Notes: generated by a model from the sequence alone, not told the origin. Counted from the first letter of the stretch, positions 15,987 through 24,235 are shown. The stretch is 64,000 nt of DNA from UBA1351 sp965140555 (GCA_965140555.1 OZ223259.1:3472001-3536000); one strand, 5' to 3'. Made by a program: numbers and translations.

Positions 15987-16514
15987 ATGAAACTCATTAA
16001 AGGACAGCAAATACCGGATTTTGAATTCATGAATCATAAAAGTGAGACCCTTGCATTTTCTCAATTTATAAAGAAAAGCGAGAAAACTGTTTTGTTATTC
16101 CTGCGATATTATGGTTGTCCGGTGTGTCAACTAGACATACGACAATATCGTGAACGATACAAAGAATTTCAGAATAAGAACATGCAAGTTCTCATTGTAC
16201 TGCAAAGTACTCCGGAGAATATAACCAAGGAGCCTATAGAATTACCTTTTGATATTGCATGTGATCCTGATATGAAATTGTATAATAAGTTTGAGATAAG
16301 CCCGGCAAAAAGCACATTAAAACTCATGTCGCTCGGTTTGTTTCAAAAAGCAATACAGGCTAAAAAATTAGGGATTACACATGGTGACTATGAAGGTGTT
16401 GAAACACAACTGCCGGCAGCATTTGTCATGGATAATAAAGGATTAATTTTGTTTGGTAAGTATGGGAAAAATATTACAGATATACCGACAATAGATGCAT
16501 TTCTCAGGATGTAA
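15987..16514 (+). CDS. AhpC/TSA-type redoxin
   Basis: A 175-residue thioredoxin-fold protein. LLFLRYYGCPVCQLDIRQY carries the active site, here a CxxC (CPVC) rather than the single peroxidatic Cys in the PxxxT/S-C context of standard peroxiredoxins. PAAFVMDNKGLILFG near the C-terminus is the cis-Pro and last-strand pattern. It is likely a thiol reductase or peroxidase-like protein. AGGAGACTT precedes the ATG, 44 bases after the C-S lyase stop, so it may be the last gene of that operon and help to handle released thiols. A strong terminator follows. Confidence 0.78.
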   Translation: MKLIKGQQIPDFEFMNHKSETLAFSQFIKKSEKTVLLFLRYYGCPVCQLDIRQYRERYKEFQNKNMQVLIVLQSTPENITKEPIELPFDIACDPDMKLYNKFEISPAKSTLKLMSLGLFQKAIQAKKLGITHGDYEGVETQLPAAFVMDNKGLILFGKYGKNITDIPTIDAFLRM

Positions 16515-16538
16515 ACCAATTTAGCAATCTTATATAAA

Positions 16539-16574
16539 GAAGGGCTGTCGTAAGAATACGACAGCCCTTCTTTT
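16539..16574. terminator. Bidirectional terminator between redoxin and HD-GYP genes
   Basis: A perfect 14-bp stem (GAAGGGCTGTCGTA at 16539-16552 with its complement at 16557-16570) encloses the tetraloop AGAA and is followed by TTTT. The minus-strand HD-GYP gene stops at its edge, so it can serve both convergent transcripts. Confidence 0.9.
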
Positions 16575-17567
16575 AAAAATCTGTTCGACTGGAAACGACA
16601 CTTTTGAAAATTTTAGAATGAAGGTCATATAGTTCGTCAAAATGCTCCAAAAGAACGTCATAAACATGTATATCTAACTTCTCAGGAACGAAGGTACTGA
16701 GCACTTTCTTGATCTCTTCTTTAGACATTTTGGGTCGATAAGGTCGATCTTCAGATAGTGCTGTGAAGATATCAGCAAAGGCTAACACCTCCATTGGCAA
16801 TGAAAAATGGTCTTTGGAAAGATGCAGGGGATATCCGGAATGATCGTGTTTTTCATGATGTGAAGAAGCCCAAGCAACAATATCATCTAAGCCTTCTATA
16901 TCTTTGAGAATCAAGGAAGTATACATGGCATGTTCCTTAATGGTTTCAAATTCATCACTATTTAATTTGCCGGGTTTTTCAAGGATTTCAGTTGGCGTGG
17001 CTATCTTTCCTATATCGTGGAGATAACCGGCAAGGCGTAGCTGAAAACATGTGTCAGAGTCTAAACCGACAAATTTACCTAATCGGTAAGCAATGGCACT
17101 CACGGATTGGCTATGCGTGCTTGTCCATGGACTTTTATAGTCAACAATCTTAGCAAAAATCAAAGCAAGTTTTTCAGCATCGACATAATTCAAATCGTGT
17201 GTTTTGCTTTTTATAGAACCATAGACGAGTTCTTGATAGGATTGATTATTGATATTTGTCCAAAAAGAGCGATTTTCAATACATTGATTAAACACATCCT
17301 GAGTTCTTCATGATGTGAGGGGTTTTCAACATCAAGTTTAAGAAGCTGATCCTGTTCTTCTATATTAAGGGCACCAATGTCATGAAGGGAGGCAGCCAAT
17401 ACTAACTCGGAAAGATGAACAGTCTTATCAGCATAGGAGTTACCGATATAGTATGCAATAATCGAACAGCGTCTGTGATGGTCCTTTAAAATGTAATTGT
17501 ACAAGTCAATGGATTTAATGATGGATGTCAGTGATTTAAAAATTGAAACAGGTTGTAGGTTCAACAT
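16573..17567 (-). pseudogene. Tandem HD/HD-GYP phosphodiesterase-like gene broken by one frameshift
   Basis: Two overlapping minus-strand frames make one protein. The upstream frame (ATG 17567 after GGAGGTGACT) encodes an HD domain with LHDIG and runs to PSHHEEL. The downstream frame continues as DVFNQCIENRSFWTN and holds a complete HD-GYP domain: THSQSVS, LAGYLHDIGK, HHEKHDHSGYP and RPYRPK. The join is near 17300-17304; restoring one base in the CTCAGGAT stretch gives a continuous protein of about 330 residues. HD-GYP proteins hydrolyse cyclic di-nucleotides; in this two-domain type the first HD is often regulatory. It may be a real mutation, a phase-variation-like slip or a sequencing error. 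The second half has no credible ribosome site of its own. Confidence 0.75.
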
Positions 17568-17658
17568 AGTCACCTCCAATAGGTTAGATAAGTACGTATA
17601 TTAAGTATATCATTTATCATTTATTTTGCAATATACAGCTCTTGTGTACTAATAATCA

Positions 17659-17687
17659 TTACGTTATCCATGAGAATATAGTATAAT
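17659..17687 (+). promoter_or_regulatory. Promoter of the sugar O-acetyltransferase gene
   Basis: TTACGT (17659-17664) and TATAAT (17682-17687) have a 17-bp spacer, about 130 bases before the ATG at 17820. The leader contains no other recognisable element. Confidence 0.6.
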
Positions 17688-17819
17688 GGTCTCAATCTTT
17701 TTATAAGAGATGATATAAGGAATGATTCGTGTACGGATCTATCGGCAGACGCATATAGAGATGCAGAGCTGGAAGAAATTTGTACCTGGAAAGTATGAAA
17801 GATAAATGGAGATAGAAAA

Positions 17820-18407
17820 ATGACGATGTTAGATATGATGAAAAAGAATGCAGCATACTGTAATTATCATGATGATATGCCTAAAGACCTACAACATAAG
17901 GCAAAGAAGCTGTGTTGGGAGTATAATCAGACGCGACCGGATGAAGAAGAAAAGCGAAGCACACTTTTGCAAGAATTATTAGGAACCTATCATCCCTTAA
18001 CCTTCATTGAACCGTCCTTTCGTTGCGACTATGGGTTTAATATACATACTCATGGATTGACGGTTATCAATTATAATTGTGTAATTCTGGATACATCACC
18101 TGTTTGGATCGGTGCCAATGTATTTATTGCACCGGGGGTTTGTATTGCTTGTTCCGGACATGCATTTCTTCCGAAACAGAGGGCTGAGGGAATAGGGCAT
18201 TCCAAGCCGATTACCATTGAAGAGGATGTATGGATTGGAGCGAATGCAACGATTTGTGGTGGCGTTACTATTGGAAAAGGCAGCATTATTGGAGCGGGGA
18301 GCGTTGTTAATCGTGATATTCCTTCCGGTGTCATTGCCGTAGGAAATCCTTGCCGTGTCTTACGTGACATTACAGAAGAGGATAGAATGAATCCCCTCCA
18401 ATTTTAA
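17820..18407 (+). CDS. Maltose/galactoside O-acetyltransferase family (left-handed beta-helix)
   Basis: A 195-residue acetyl-CoA-dependent transferase. The N-terminal helical Mac domain (residues 1-55) precedes hexapeptide repeats such as VWIGANVFIAPGV and VWIGANATICGGVTIGKGSI. The catalytic His is in CSGHAFLP. The sequence ends with the family's AVGNPCRVLRDI. The length is standard for Maa/LacA. GGAGATAGAAAA precedes the ATG. The family acetylates sugars, probably to detoxify non-metabolised ones; the local sugar is unknown. It stands alone between convergent and divergent neighbours. Confidence 0.9.
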   Translation: MTMLDMMKKNAAYCNYHDDMPKDLQHKAKKLCWEYNQTRPDEEEKRSTLLQELLGTYHPLTFIEPSFRCDYGFNIHTHGLTVINYNCVILDTSPVWIGANVFIAPGVCIACSGHAFLPKQRAEGIGHSKPITIEEDVWIGANATICGGVTIGKGSIIGAGSVVNRDIPSGVIAVGNPCRVLRDITEEDRMNPLQF

Positions 18408-18408
18408 G

Positions 18409-18450
18409 AAAAGAAAAAAAGTGCTTCGTTCGGTTGAAGAACGAAGCACT
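18409..18450 (-). terminator. Terminator of the alarmone synthetase transcript
   Basis: A perfect 12-bp stem (AGTGCTTCGTTC 18420-18431 with 18439-18450) is followed on the minus strand by an almost pure T-run (18419-18409). The polarity shows that it terminates the minus-strand synthetase gene; on the plus strand there is no T-tract. Confidence 0.85.
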
Positions 18451-18472
18451 AAAGACGCTATTGGATGTGAGC

Positions 18473-19189
18473 TCATTGAAAAGACGATGCGTTGCTTTCA
18501 GATTTTTTTTGTCGCAAAAGCTCCATACGACGATCCACAAGGGCAATAATATCGGCACATTCTTTTAACTCTTGAACAACATAAGTTGCGTTCTCAACCT
18601 CTTGTTTGTATTTGAGCTTGTGCTCAAGGCTAGCCCAAAAATCCATTGCAATGGTTCTTAGCTGAATTTCAACGCGCATCATTTTTTTGGTTTCAGCAAG
18701 AAAAATGGGAATTTCAATAATCAAATGCATGCTCCGATAGCCATTGTCTTTTGGATTGCTAATATAATCTTTTTTGGTAATTAAGGTCACATCATCTTGT
18801 TGGATCAAAGCTTCGGTGAGTTTATAAACATCTTCCTGAAAGGAACAAATAACCCGGATTCCGGCAATGTCATTAATATGGTTCGCGATTGAAGCTTCGG
18901 TCAAAGGTAATCCTTTTCTTTGCAACTTGGCAAAAATACTTTCGAAGGATTTCTCTCTGCTTTTTATGGATTCAATAGGATTCCGGTCATAGAGAATGGA
19001 CATCTCTTCGTTTAATACATTGAATTTAGTTTCAACTTCCATAAGGGCGCATCGATAGTAAGACATTAACTCCTGAATCGGTAAGAGTTGTTGACCGATG
19101 GCATTATATTTTTCGATTTCACTCATTGAGGGGTCGGTAATACTGTCGTTAACAATTTGTTTCGCAATGTTTAGTCTATCAAATTCCAT
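18473..19189 (-). CDS. Small alarmone synthetase, (p)ppGpp synthetase RelP/RelQ-like
   Basis: A 238-residue single-domain RelA/SpoT synthetase without the HD hydrolase or TGS/ACT regions. The visible motifs are SREKSFESIFAKLQRKG (ATP/acceptor), NDIAGIRVIC, KDYISNPKDNGYRSMHL and EIQLRTIAMDFWASLEHK. These place it with small alarmone synthetases that transfer pyrophosphate from ATP to GDP or GTP. A helical tail follows, as in the tetrameric RelQ type. AAAGGCAAAATC precedes the ATG. A tiny gene for a secreted peptide ends 36 bases upstream on the same strand and may share its transcript. Confidence 0.9.
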   Translation of the reverse strand: MEFDRLNIAKQIVNDSITDPSMSEIEKYNAIGQQLLPIQELMSYYRCALMEVETKFNVLNEEMSILYDRNPIESIKSREKSFESIFAKLQRKGLPLTEASIANHINDIAGIRVICSFQEDVYKLTEALIQQDDVTLITKKDYISNPKDNGYRSMHLIIEIPIFLAETKKMMRVEIQLRTIAMDFWASLEHKLKYKQEVENATYVVQELKECADIIALVDRRMELLRQKKSESNASSFQ

Positions 19190-19225
19190 GATTTTGCCTT
19201 TCTTATAAGTGGTTTATGTAATGCT

Positions 19226-19408
19226 TTATAATTGTTCATCTATGTCGATAGAGGAAAGATCACTCAAATCATCAGAATCGATAGTCGTCATTGGTATGGA
19301 TGTTGCTTCACTTACATTTATATTATTAGAACTTGTTGCTGTACTTCCATCAAAAGAAGTTAAGCTAATACTAAGTGCTAGTGCTAACATAATTGGTATA
19401 TGTTTCAT
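19226..19408 (-). CDS. Small predicted secreted peptide upstream of the alarmone synthetase
   Basis: A 60-residue open frame with a strong AGGAGG and correct spacing before its ATG. MKHIPIMLALALSISLTS is a plausible signal peptide. The remaining ~40 residues are Ser/Asp/Thr-rich and acidic, with no Cys and no later membrane helix. I do not recognise a family. The ribosome site, the signal-like N-terminus and the absence of any better frame support it as a real gene. A minus-strand TACAAT box (near 19463-19468) with only a weak -35 could drive it. Its position directly before the synthetase suggests co-transcription, but a functional link is only inferred. Confidence 0.6.
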   Translation of the reverse strand: MKHIPIMLALALSISLTSFDGSTATSSNNINVSEATSIPMTTIDSDDLSDLSSIDIDEQL

Positions 19409-19539
19409 ATAATCAGCCTCCTATTTTATTATGCTTTGGTTGCTTTTACTTACTATGAAACTATTGTACCAGATAAATCTTAAAAAATACTGAATGAATT
19501 ATTAAAATTTCTATTAAATGTGTTATAACTGTCGTCGGA

Positions 19540-19995
19540 TCATTCTTTTTTTTCGGCGGAAGAAGACGCACTAAAATTCATATTCATTTTTTTCAGTAAT
19601 CTCAAAAATACCTCTTTTTCTTCTTGAGAAAAACCCTTATAGGCAGTTTTATTCAACTCATGAGAAATACGCTCATACTTATCCTTTATTCGATTACCCT
19701 CAGGTGTCAGGATAATATAAGTGATTCGTTTATCTTTCTCATCCTTTATTTTGGTGATATAGCCAAGGGCCAGTAATTTTTTGACCAATGGTGTTATGGT
19801 GGATTTGTCTTTGCCGGTGATTTCAGCAATACGCTTCATGGTTAATTTTCCATTGTTTTCATAGAGAGCAGTAAGAACGTTTCCATGGGAAGGAATGAGT
19901 TCGTCTAGCGCATTTTCTGATAATTTTTTTTCTAGAAAGCTTATCATTTTCTTTTTTGTTCGGCTAATAAAAAATACAATATATTTATCGTTCAT
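19540..19995 (-). CDS. MarR-family transcriptional regulator
   Basis: A 151-residue winged-helix protein. LTMKRIAEITGKDKSTITPLVKKLLALGYI is the recognition helix region and KDEKDKRITYIILTPEG is the beta-wing, including the DxR signature. Outer helices form the dimer. It is divergent from an Old Yellow Enzyme gene, with two matching inverted repeats in between. MarR proteins commonly repress a divergent oxidoreductase that responds to electrophiles or quinones, which fits this pair. Confidence 0.9.
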   Translation of the reverse strand: MNDKYIVFFISRTKKKMISFLEKKLSENALDELIPSHGNVLTALYENNGKLTMKRIAEITGKDKSTITPLVKKLLALGYITKIKDEKDKRITYIILTPEGNRIKDKYERISHELNKTAYKGFSQEEKEVFLRLLKKMNMNFSASSSAEKKE

Positions 19996-20081
19996 ACAAA
20001 AACCTCAACTTTTCCTGTGACTGTATCCTTCGAATATCCATTCAAATTATAGTACCATTGAATTATATAAGTCAATACATA

Positions 20082-20138
20082 AATTAGTTTGACACAAAAC
20101 TAATTATACTATACAATTAGTTTGATGGAAAACTATTT
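20082..20138. promoter_or_regulatory. Promoter with two MarR operators upstream of the flavin oxidoreductase
   Basis: TTGACA (20089-20094) and TACAAT (20112-20117) have a 17-bp spacer. An operator with 9-bp arms and a 6-bp centre, AATTAGTTT..AAACTAATT, covers 20082-20105 and the -35 box. A second copy with one mismatch covers 20115-20138 and the -10/start. The centres are 33 bp apart, about three helical turns, so two dimers would bind the same face. The predicted start site lies near 20124, which makes ATG 20164 rather than ATG 20125 the likely gene start. Confidence 0.8.
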
Positions 20139-20163
20139 ATTTGAAACAAGAACGGAGCATGAG

Positions 20164-21255
20164 ATGAAAAGATTATTTGAAGAAGCTAAGTTAGGAACAA
20201 TGACCGTTAAAAACCGTTTTGTAAGAAGTGCAACATGGGAGAACATGACGACAGAAGATTCCCATATGACAGAGGAACTTTATAAAATATATGAGGAGTT
20301 GGCAGTCGGAGAAGTTGGATTAATGATTACCGGCTATGCCAATGTGGTGAAAGAGGAGCAACCGAATCACGGCATGATGGGTATCTATGAGGACTCTTTT
20401 GTGGAGGAGTATAAGACGTTAACAGAGTTAGTCCATGGTTATGGCTCAAAGATTGTTATGCAGCTAGCCTATGGTGGAACGAAGACTACTTATAATGTTG
20501 GCGAACGAGTAATCTATGCACCCAGTGAAGTTCCGGAACGTAGTACCAATGTTGTGGGTAAGGCAATGACAAAAGATGAGATTCAATACATCGTTAATGC
20601 CTTTGCCGATGCAGGAAAAAGAGTGAAGGACTCCGGTTTTGACGGTGTGGAAATACACGGTGCGCATACATACTTAATTAATCAATTCTTGAGCCCTTAT
20701 TATAATCAAAGAACGGATGAGTATGGTGGAAGCTTAGAAAACAGAATGCGCTTCTTACTGGAAATCTATTATAAAATGAGAGAAAAAGTAGGGGACGACT
20801 TTCCAATCATCGTTAAACTTACAGCAACAGAGTTCTTTGATGGGGGATTAACCTTCGATGAGACACGACACATTAGCAAAAAACTTGAGGAAATCGGCGT
20901 TGACGCCATTGAGCTTTCAGGGAATATTCATGGAAAAGCAAAATCCATGGTTGGCGAAGAATTTGATGGTCACAAACTACAGCCGGAAGGGTATTTTCTT
21001 GAATATGCTAAAATCATCAGTGAAGAGATTTCCATTCCCATGATTACAGTTGGTGGCTTTAAGAACATGTCGAGTATGGAAGAAATATTGAATGAGACAA
21101 GGATCGACTTTTTTGGTCTATCAAGGCCATTACTTACAGAACCTTTCCTAGTAAAACGATGGAAAGATGGGGATGACAAACCTGTAAAATGCGTTCGATG
21201 TTCAAGATGTAGAACACCTGAAGGTAATTACTGTACCGTTTTCAATAAAAGATAA
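20164..21255 (+). CDS. Old Yellow Enzyme-type NADH:flavin oxidoreductase with C-terminal Cys cluster
   Basis: About 363 residues forming an FMN-binding TIM barrel. The motifs are NRFVRSATWE at the N-terminus, HGAHTYLINQFLSPYYNQR (active-site His and Asn region), EYGGSLENRMRF and the phosphate-binding TVGGF with GLSRPLL. ATG 20164 follows ACGGAG and lies downstream of the predicted start site. The protein ends with CVRCSRCRTPEGNYC, a four-Cys cluster reminiscent of the iron-sulfur ligands of 2,4-dienoyl-CoA and enoate reductases, but the following NAD(P)H domain is absent. Regulation by the divergent MarR protein suggests an electrophile- or quinone-responsive reductase. Confidence 0.85.
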   Translation: MKRLFEEAKLGTMTVKNRFVRSATWENMTTEDSHMTEELYKIYEELAVGEVGLMITGYANVVKEEQPNHGMMGIYEDSFVEEYKTLTELVHGYGSKIVMQLAYGGTKTTYNVGERVIYAPSEVPERSTNVVGKAMTKDEIQYIVNAFADAGKRVKDSGFDGVEIHGAHTYLINQFLSPYYNQRTDEYGGSLENRMRFLLEIYYKMREKVGDDFPIIVKLTATEFFDGGLTFDETRHISKKLEEIGVDAIELSGNIHGKAKSMVGEEFDGHKLQPEGYFLEYAKIISEEISIPMITVGGFKNMSSMEEILNETRIDFFGLSRPLLTEPFLVKRWKDGDDKPVKCVRCSRCRTPEGNYCTVFNKR

Positions 21256-21268
21256 AGGATAGATAAAC

Positions 21269-21299
21269 AGGTGAGCATGCCGGCTCACCTTGTTTTTTT
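21269..21299 (+). terminator. Terminator after the flavin oxidoreductase
   Basis: AGGTGAGC (21269-21276) pairs with GCTCACCT (21283-21290) around a six-base loop, followed by TGTTTTTTT. Confidence 0.88.
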
Positions 21300-21301
21300 A
21301 T

Positions 21302-21405
21302 ACAAAAGTTCAACTAAATGCATTTGTCGGGTTAATCATGATATAATTAGCCCGATACAACCAAGTTTCACTAAATCGTTTTATCGAGCTAATCATTATA
21401 TAATA
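21302..21405. repeat. Intergenic palindromic repeat array (locus B)
   Basis: AAAGTTCAACTAAATG (from 21305) and AAGTTTCACTAAATCG (from 21363) are 57 bp apart. They alternate with GGGTTAATCATGATATAATT, which continues into AGCCC (a 9-bp-arm palindrome), and with CTAATCATTATATAAT. The order and spacing match the array at 9137-9335. The array lies between a terminator and the EFR1 gene, and its last unit is about 40 bases from that gene's start. Confidence 0.78.
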
Positions 21406-21444
21406 GAATAGAATAGATGTAACTTAGATTAGGAGGAATGACGA

Positions 21445-22230
21445 ATGAAAAGTGTTGTCTATGTTTTTACAGGAACAGGTAATAGCTTACAGGTTGCGAA
21501 AGAAATTGCGAAGGGATTGCCGAATTGCCGGCTTATATCTATGGGAAAAGGGAGTCATGACCGTCAAGAGACGTATGATTATATTGGGTTTGTCTATCCG
21601 ACCTATGCCTTTAATATGCCCTTACGTGTGAAAGAATTTATGACCGACATGTCCTTAGAAAAAAGTAAGAATGCCTATTATTTTGCGGTGACTACATGTG
21701 GGAATGAACCGGGAGCGGCCTTGTCAGCACCTGCAAGTATACTGGCAAAAAAAGGCGTAACCCTAGCCTTTGCTGAAAAAATCTCTATGCCGGCCAATTA
21801 TGTGGGGCTTTATAAAATGAGCGATGAAAATCCTAAGAAGTGTAAAGAGGCAACAGCCAAAATTCCGGCATTGGTGAACAGGATCGTAGAAAAAACGCAA
21901 CGGCCACCCAAAAAAGCGAAAGGCTTTATGAATCAAGCAACCGTTTTAATGCAACAATGTATTTTTCCAAAAAAGGATAAAGGCTTTCATGTATCGGATG
22001 CATGTATTGAGTGCGCCGTATGTCAAAAGGTCTGTCCGGTTAATAATATAAGTATGGAATCCGGTAAACCTGTTTTTCATCACAACTGTGAGCAATGTAT
22101 GGCCTGTATCCAGTGGTGCCCGACAGAGGCCATCAACTATAAGAACAAGACCCAAGATAGAGGACGATATACCAACCCCAGTATGAAGGTGAAAGAGTTG
22201 ATTCAATTTAATAAGGAAGGAAGTCGTTAA
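21445..22230 (+). CDS. EFR1-family flavodoxin-ferredoxin fusion protein
   Basis: A 261-residue protein. Residues 1-150 form a flavodoxin-like domain with the FMN phosphate loop VFTGTGNSLQVAKEI and the VYPTYAFNMPLRVKEF region. The C-terminal third has two [4Fe-4S] clusters, CIECAVCQKVCPV and CEQCMACIQWCPTEAI. The fusion is the EFR1 arrangement common in anaerobic Clostridia and presumably carries electrons between cytosolic partners. AGGAGGAATGACGA precedes the ATG. No partner gene is adjacent except possibly the flavin oxidoreductase upstream, which a terminator separates. Confidence 0.88.
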   Translation: MKSVVYVFTGTGNSLQVAKEIAKGLPNCRLISMGKGSHDRQETYDYIGFVYPTYAFNMPLRVKEFMTDMSLEKSKNAYYFAVTTCGNEPGAALSAPASILAKKGVTLAFAEKISMPANYVGLYKMSDENPKKCKEATAKIPALVNRIVEKTQRPPKKAKGFMNQATVLMQQCIFPKKDKGFHVSDACIECAVCQKVCPVNNISMESGKPVFHHNCEQCMACIQWCPTEAINYKNKTQDRGRYTNPSMKVKELIQFNKEGSR

Positions 22231-22348
22231 CCATCAATGGTAAAGACGAGGTTTCCAAAGTGCTGACTTTGTTGCATTCGAGAGAGGGCGGATTCCAGGA
22301 CAATAAAAGAAAATATGGTTAATTGTTGCCATTCCTATAGTGATAGAG

Positions 22349-24235
22349 TTATAGGAGATTAATCTCGGTATAAGCAAAACCCAAGGCAGGTAGTTGAATC
22401 GTAATAATAGGGGATTCCCGAAAGGGTAGGTTGTTCACCATAAATTTAGGTTGAGTGATGTGAGCCAGATAATCTCTATATTCGGAGGTTAACGTTTGGG
22501 GGGATCCGAGCTCTACCCAGTTGTTCAAAATACACCCATTATTATTATCCACAAGATAAGTGTTCTGTTGCACATGTGTCTTGATTTCGCTAATGGATAT
22601 GGAAAGTTTGAGTTCAGGAAAGGATTGTACAAAGAACAGATAGTCATCCATTTTAAAGGTGTGTTCATGGCGCATCGAATAATATGAGTTCAAACTTTTG
22701 CTATGGCAACATAGGATTTTGTAGGTTTTGTCATGTTTGGCAACGATACAGTTTTCAGATGCATGAATGACGGTTCCTGTCAGTTGTTGAATGTACTGAT
22801 GGGCATAATAAAGCGGCGTCCGTACTTGAAAGCTTGTCAGCAAGGAAGAACTTAGAATGAAGGGTGAGACGAAATTTGCATTGTGCAATAGGTAGAATTC
22901 AAGCGGTGGCTTCTGGGCCGGATCGGATAAGAAGGTCTGAATTAAGTCGATTCCGGACACAAGGGAAAAAACATCATAATCTTGATAGAGCAGAGTAGGG
23001 GTAAAGGTTTGGTGGTATAGCGAAGATAGGGTGATGTTATATTCAGATAATTTTTGAATCGCATACGGCTCTGTATATGTGGCAGAATCGGATATAAATA
23101 AATCTACGGATTTACAGGTCATCTTCTCAAAAATATCTTTCAATTCCTTTTGATCATAATAAGAAAGGATGTCAGAACTCAAGATCATGGGTGTAGAATC
23201 AGGTAGTTCGAAAATAGGCGAAGCGTTTGTGATGTTTATTGCTTGGGATAAAGCATGTTTATTGCTGTGTCGAAGCCTTAATTTTTCTGAAAGCTTTGTA
23301 AAGTTTTCGATACCGTCTTTTGCTTGCTTATTCGGTTCAAGGGGGCTGGGTGAATCACTAATATTAAGGGTAGGTTCAGGCTCAGGATGCGAAAGGCCAT
23401 TAGACATAACGGTCTTGCGATATTCAGAGGGTAAGACAGAAAACTTACTTTTGAAAGCCTTCGAATAGGCCTTTACATTAGGGAATCCTGATGCATAGGA
23501 GACATGTGTAATAGTATTATTATGGTCTGAAAGTAAGGCAAGGGACTTGCCGACACGTAAGTTGCTTAAGTAGTCTTGGAATGAAATACCCGCTGTATCT
23601 TTAAAGAAGTGGGACAGATAGTAATAGTTCATATGAAGATCATCCGCTAATTTTTTGAGGGTGATTCGTTCACTATAATGGGCATCAATGTACTCAATAA
23701 TCGTGGATAGACGTGTCAGATTATCTTCTTTATTATAATCATTGGCATCTTTTGGTATGAGATAATAATTACGCTTGAGTAGACCAAACATTGTATTTAT
23801 ATAGCCGAGAATAACATTCTCAAAGCCGACCATATTAATGAGGCTTTCCTCGTAAATCTGATCAATCATATATTGTAACTGGTTAAGAGGCAGGGTTGCA
23901 CTAGAAAGGTCTGAGAGGTAAGTGGAAAAATTAAACTTATAGTTTTTTAACGAATGGAAAGGGGAGTCTTTTTCTGTAGATACTTGTAATACGATGACCT
24001 TACTGTCCACATTCATTTGGTTAGTACTATGAATGGTTCCGGAATTAATAAAACAAATATGGCCTTCATCTAAATGAAAGCTAAAATCACCAGTTGTTAA
24101 GCGCAACGTTCCCTTTTTAACATAGAACAATTCAATATAGTTATGCCAGTGTAGTCCATGGTCTACAGCATTATTTTGCAATATTTTATAAGGATATATA
24201 GAATCAAACGCTAGAATATTATGATCGCTCTTCAT
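22349..24235 (-). CDS. AraC-family regulator with a large C-terminal GH39-like, probably non-catalytic, domain
   Basis: 628 residues. An N-terminal cupin sensor (about 20-90, HWHNYIELFYVKKG) is followed by a double AraC helix-turn-helix (about 178-276, ITLKKLADDLHMNYYYLSHFF and VSYASGFPNVKAYSKAFK). Residues ~310-628 form an extra domain. Its final strand pattern (IITIQLPALGFAYTEINLL) resembles the C-terminal beta domain of GH39-type proteins found fused to AraC regulators, but I see no acid/base-nucleophile Glu pair, so it may only bind sugar. It is divergent from the GH3-ABC operon, which it very likely controls. AGGAGGGCC precedes the ATG. Confidence 0.82.
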   Translation of the reverse strand: MKSDHNILAFDSIYPYKILQNNAVDHGLHWHNYIELFYVKKGTLRLTTGDFSFHLDEGHICFINSGTIHSTNQMNVDSKVIVLQVSTEKDSPFHSLKNYKFNFSTYLSDLSSATLPLNQLQYMIDQIYEESLINMVGFENVILGYINTMFGLLKRNYYLIPKDANDYNKEDNLTRLSTIIEYIDAHYSERITLKKLADDLHMNYYYLSHFFKDTAGISFQDYLSNLRVGKSLALLSDHNNTITHVSYASGFPNVKAYSKAFKSKFSVLPSEYRKTVMSNGLSHPEPEPTLNISDSPSPLEPNKQAKDGIENFTKLSEKLRLRHSNKHALSQAINITNASPIFELPDSTPMILSSDILSYYDQKELKDIFEKMTCKSVDLFISDSATYTEPYAIQKLSEYNITLSSLYHQTFTPTLLYQDYDVFSLVSGIDLIQTFLSDPAQKPPLEFYLLHNANFVSPFILSSSLLTSFQVRTPLYYAHQYIQQLTGTVIHASENCIVAKHDKTYKILCCHSKSLNSYYSMRHEHTFKMDDYLFFVQSFPELKLSISISEIKTHVQQNTYLVDNNNGCILNNWVELGSPQTLTSEYRDYLAHITQPKFMVNNLPFRESPIITIQLPALGFAYTEINLL

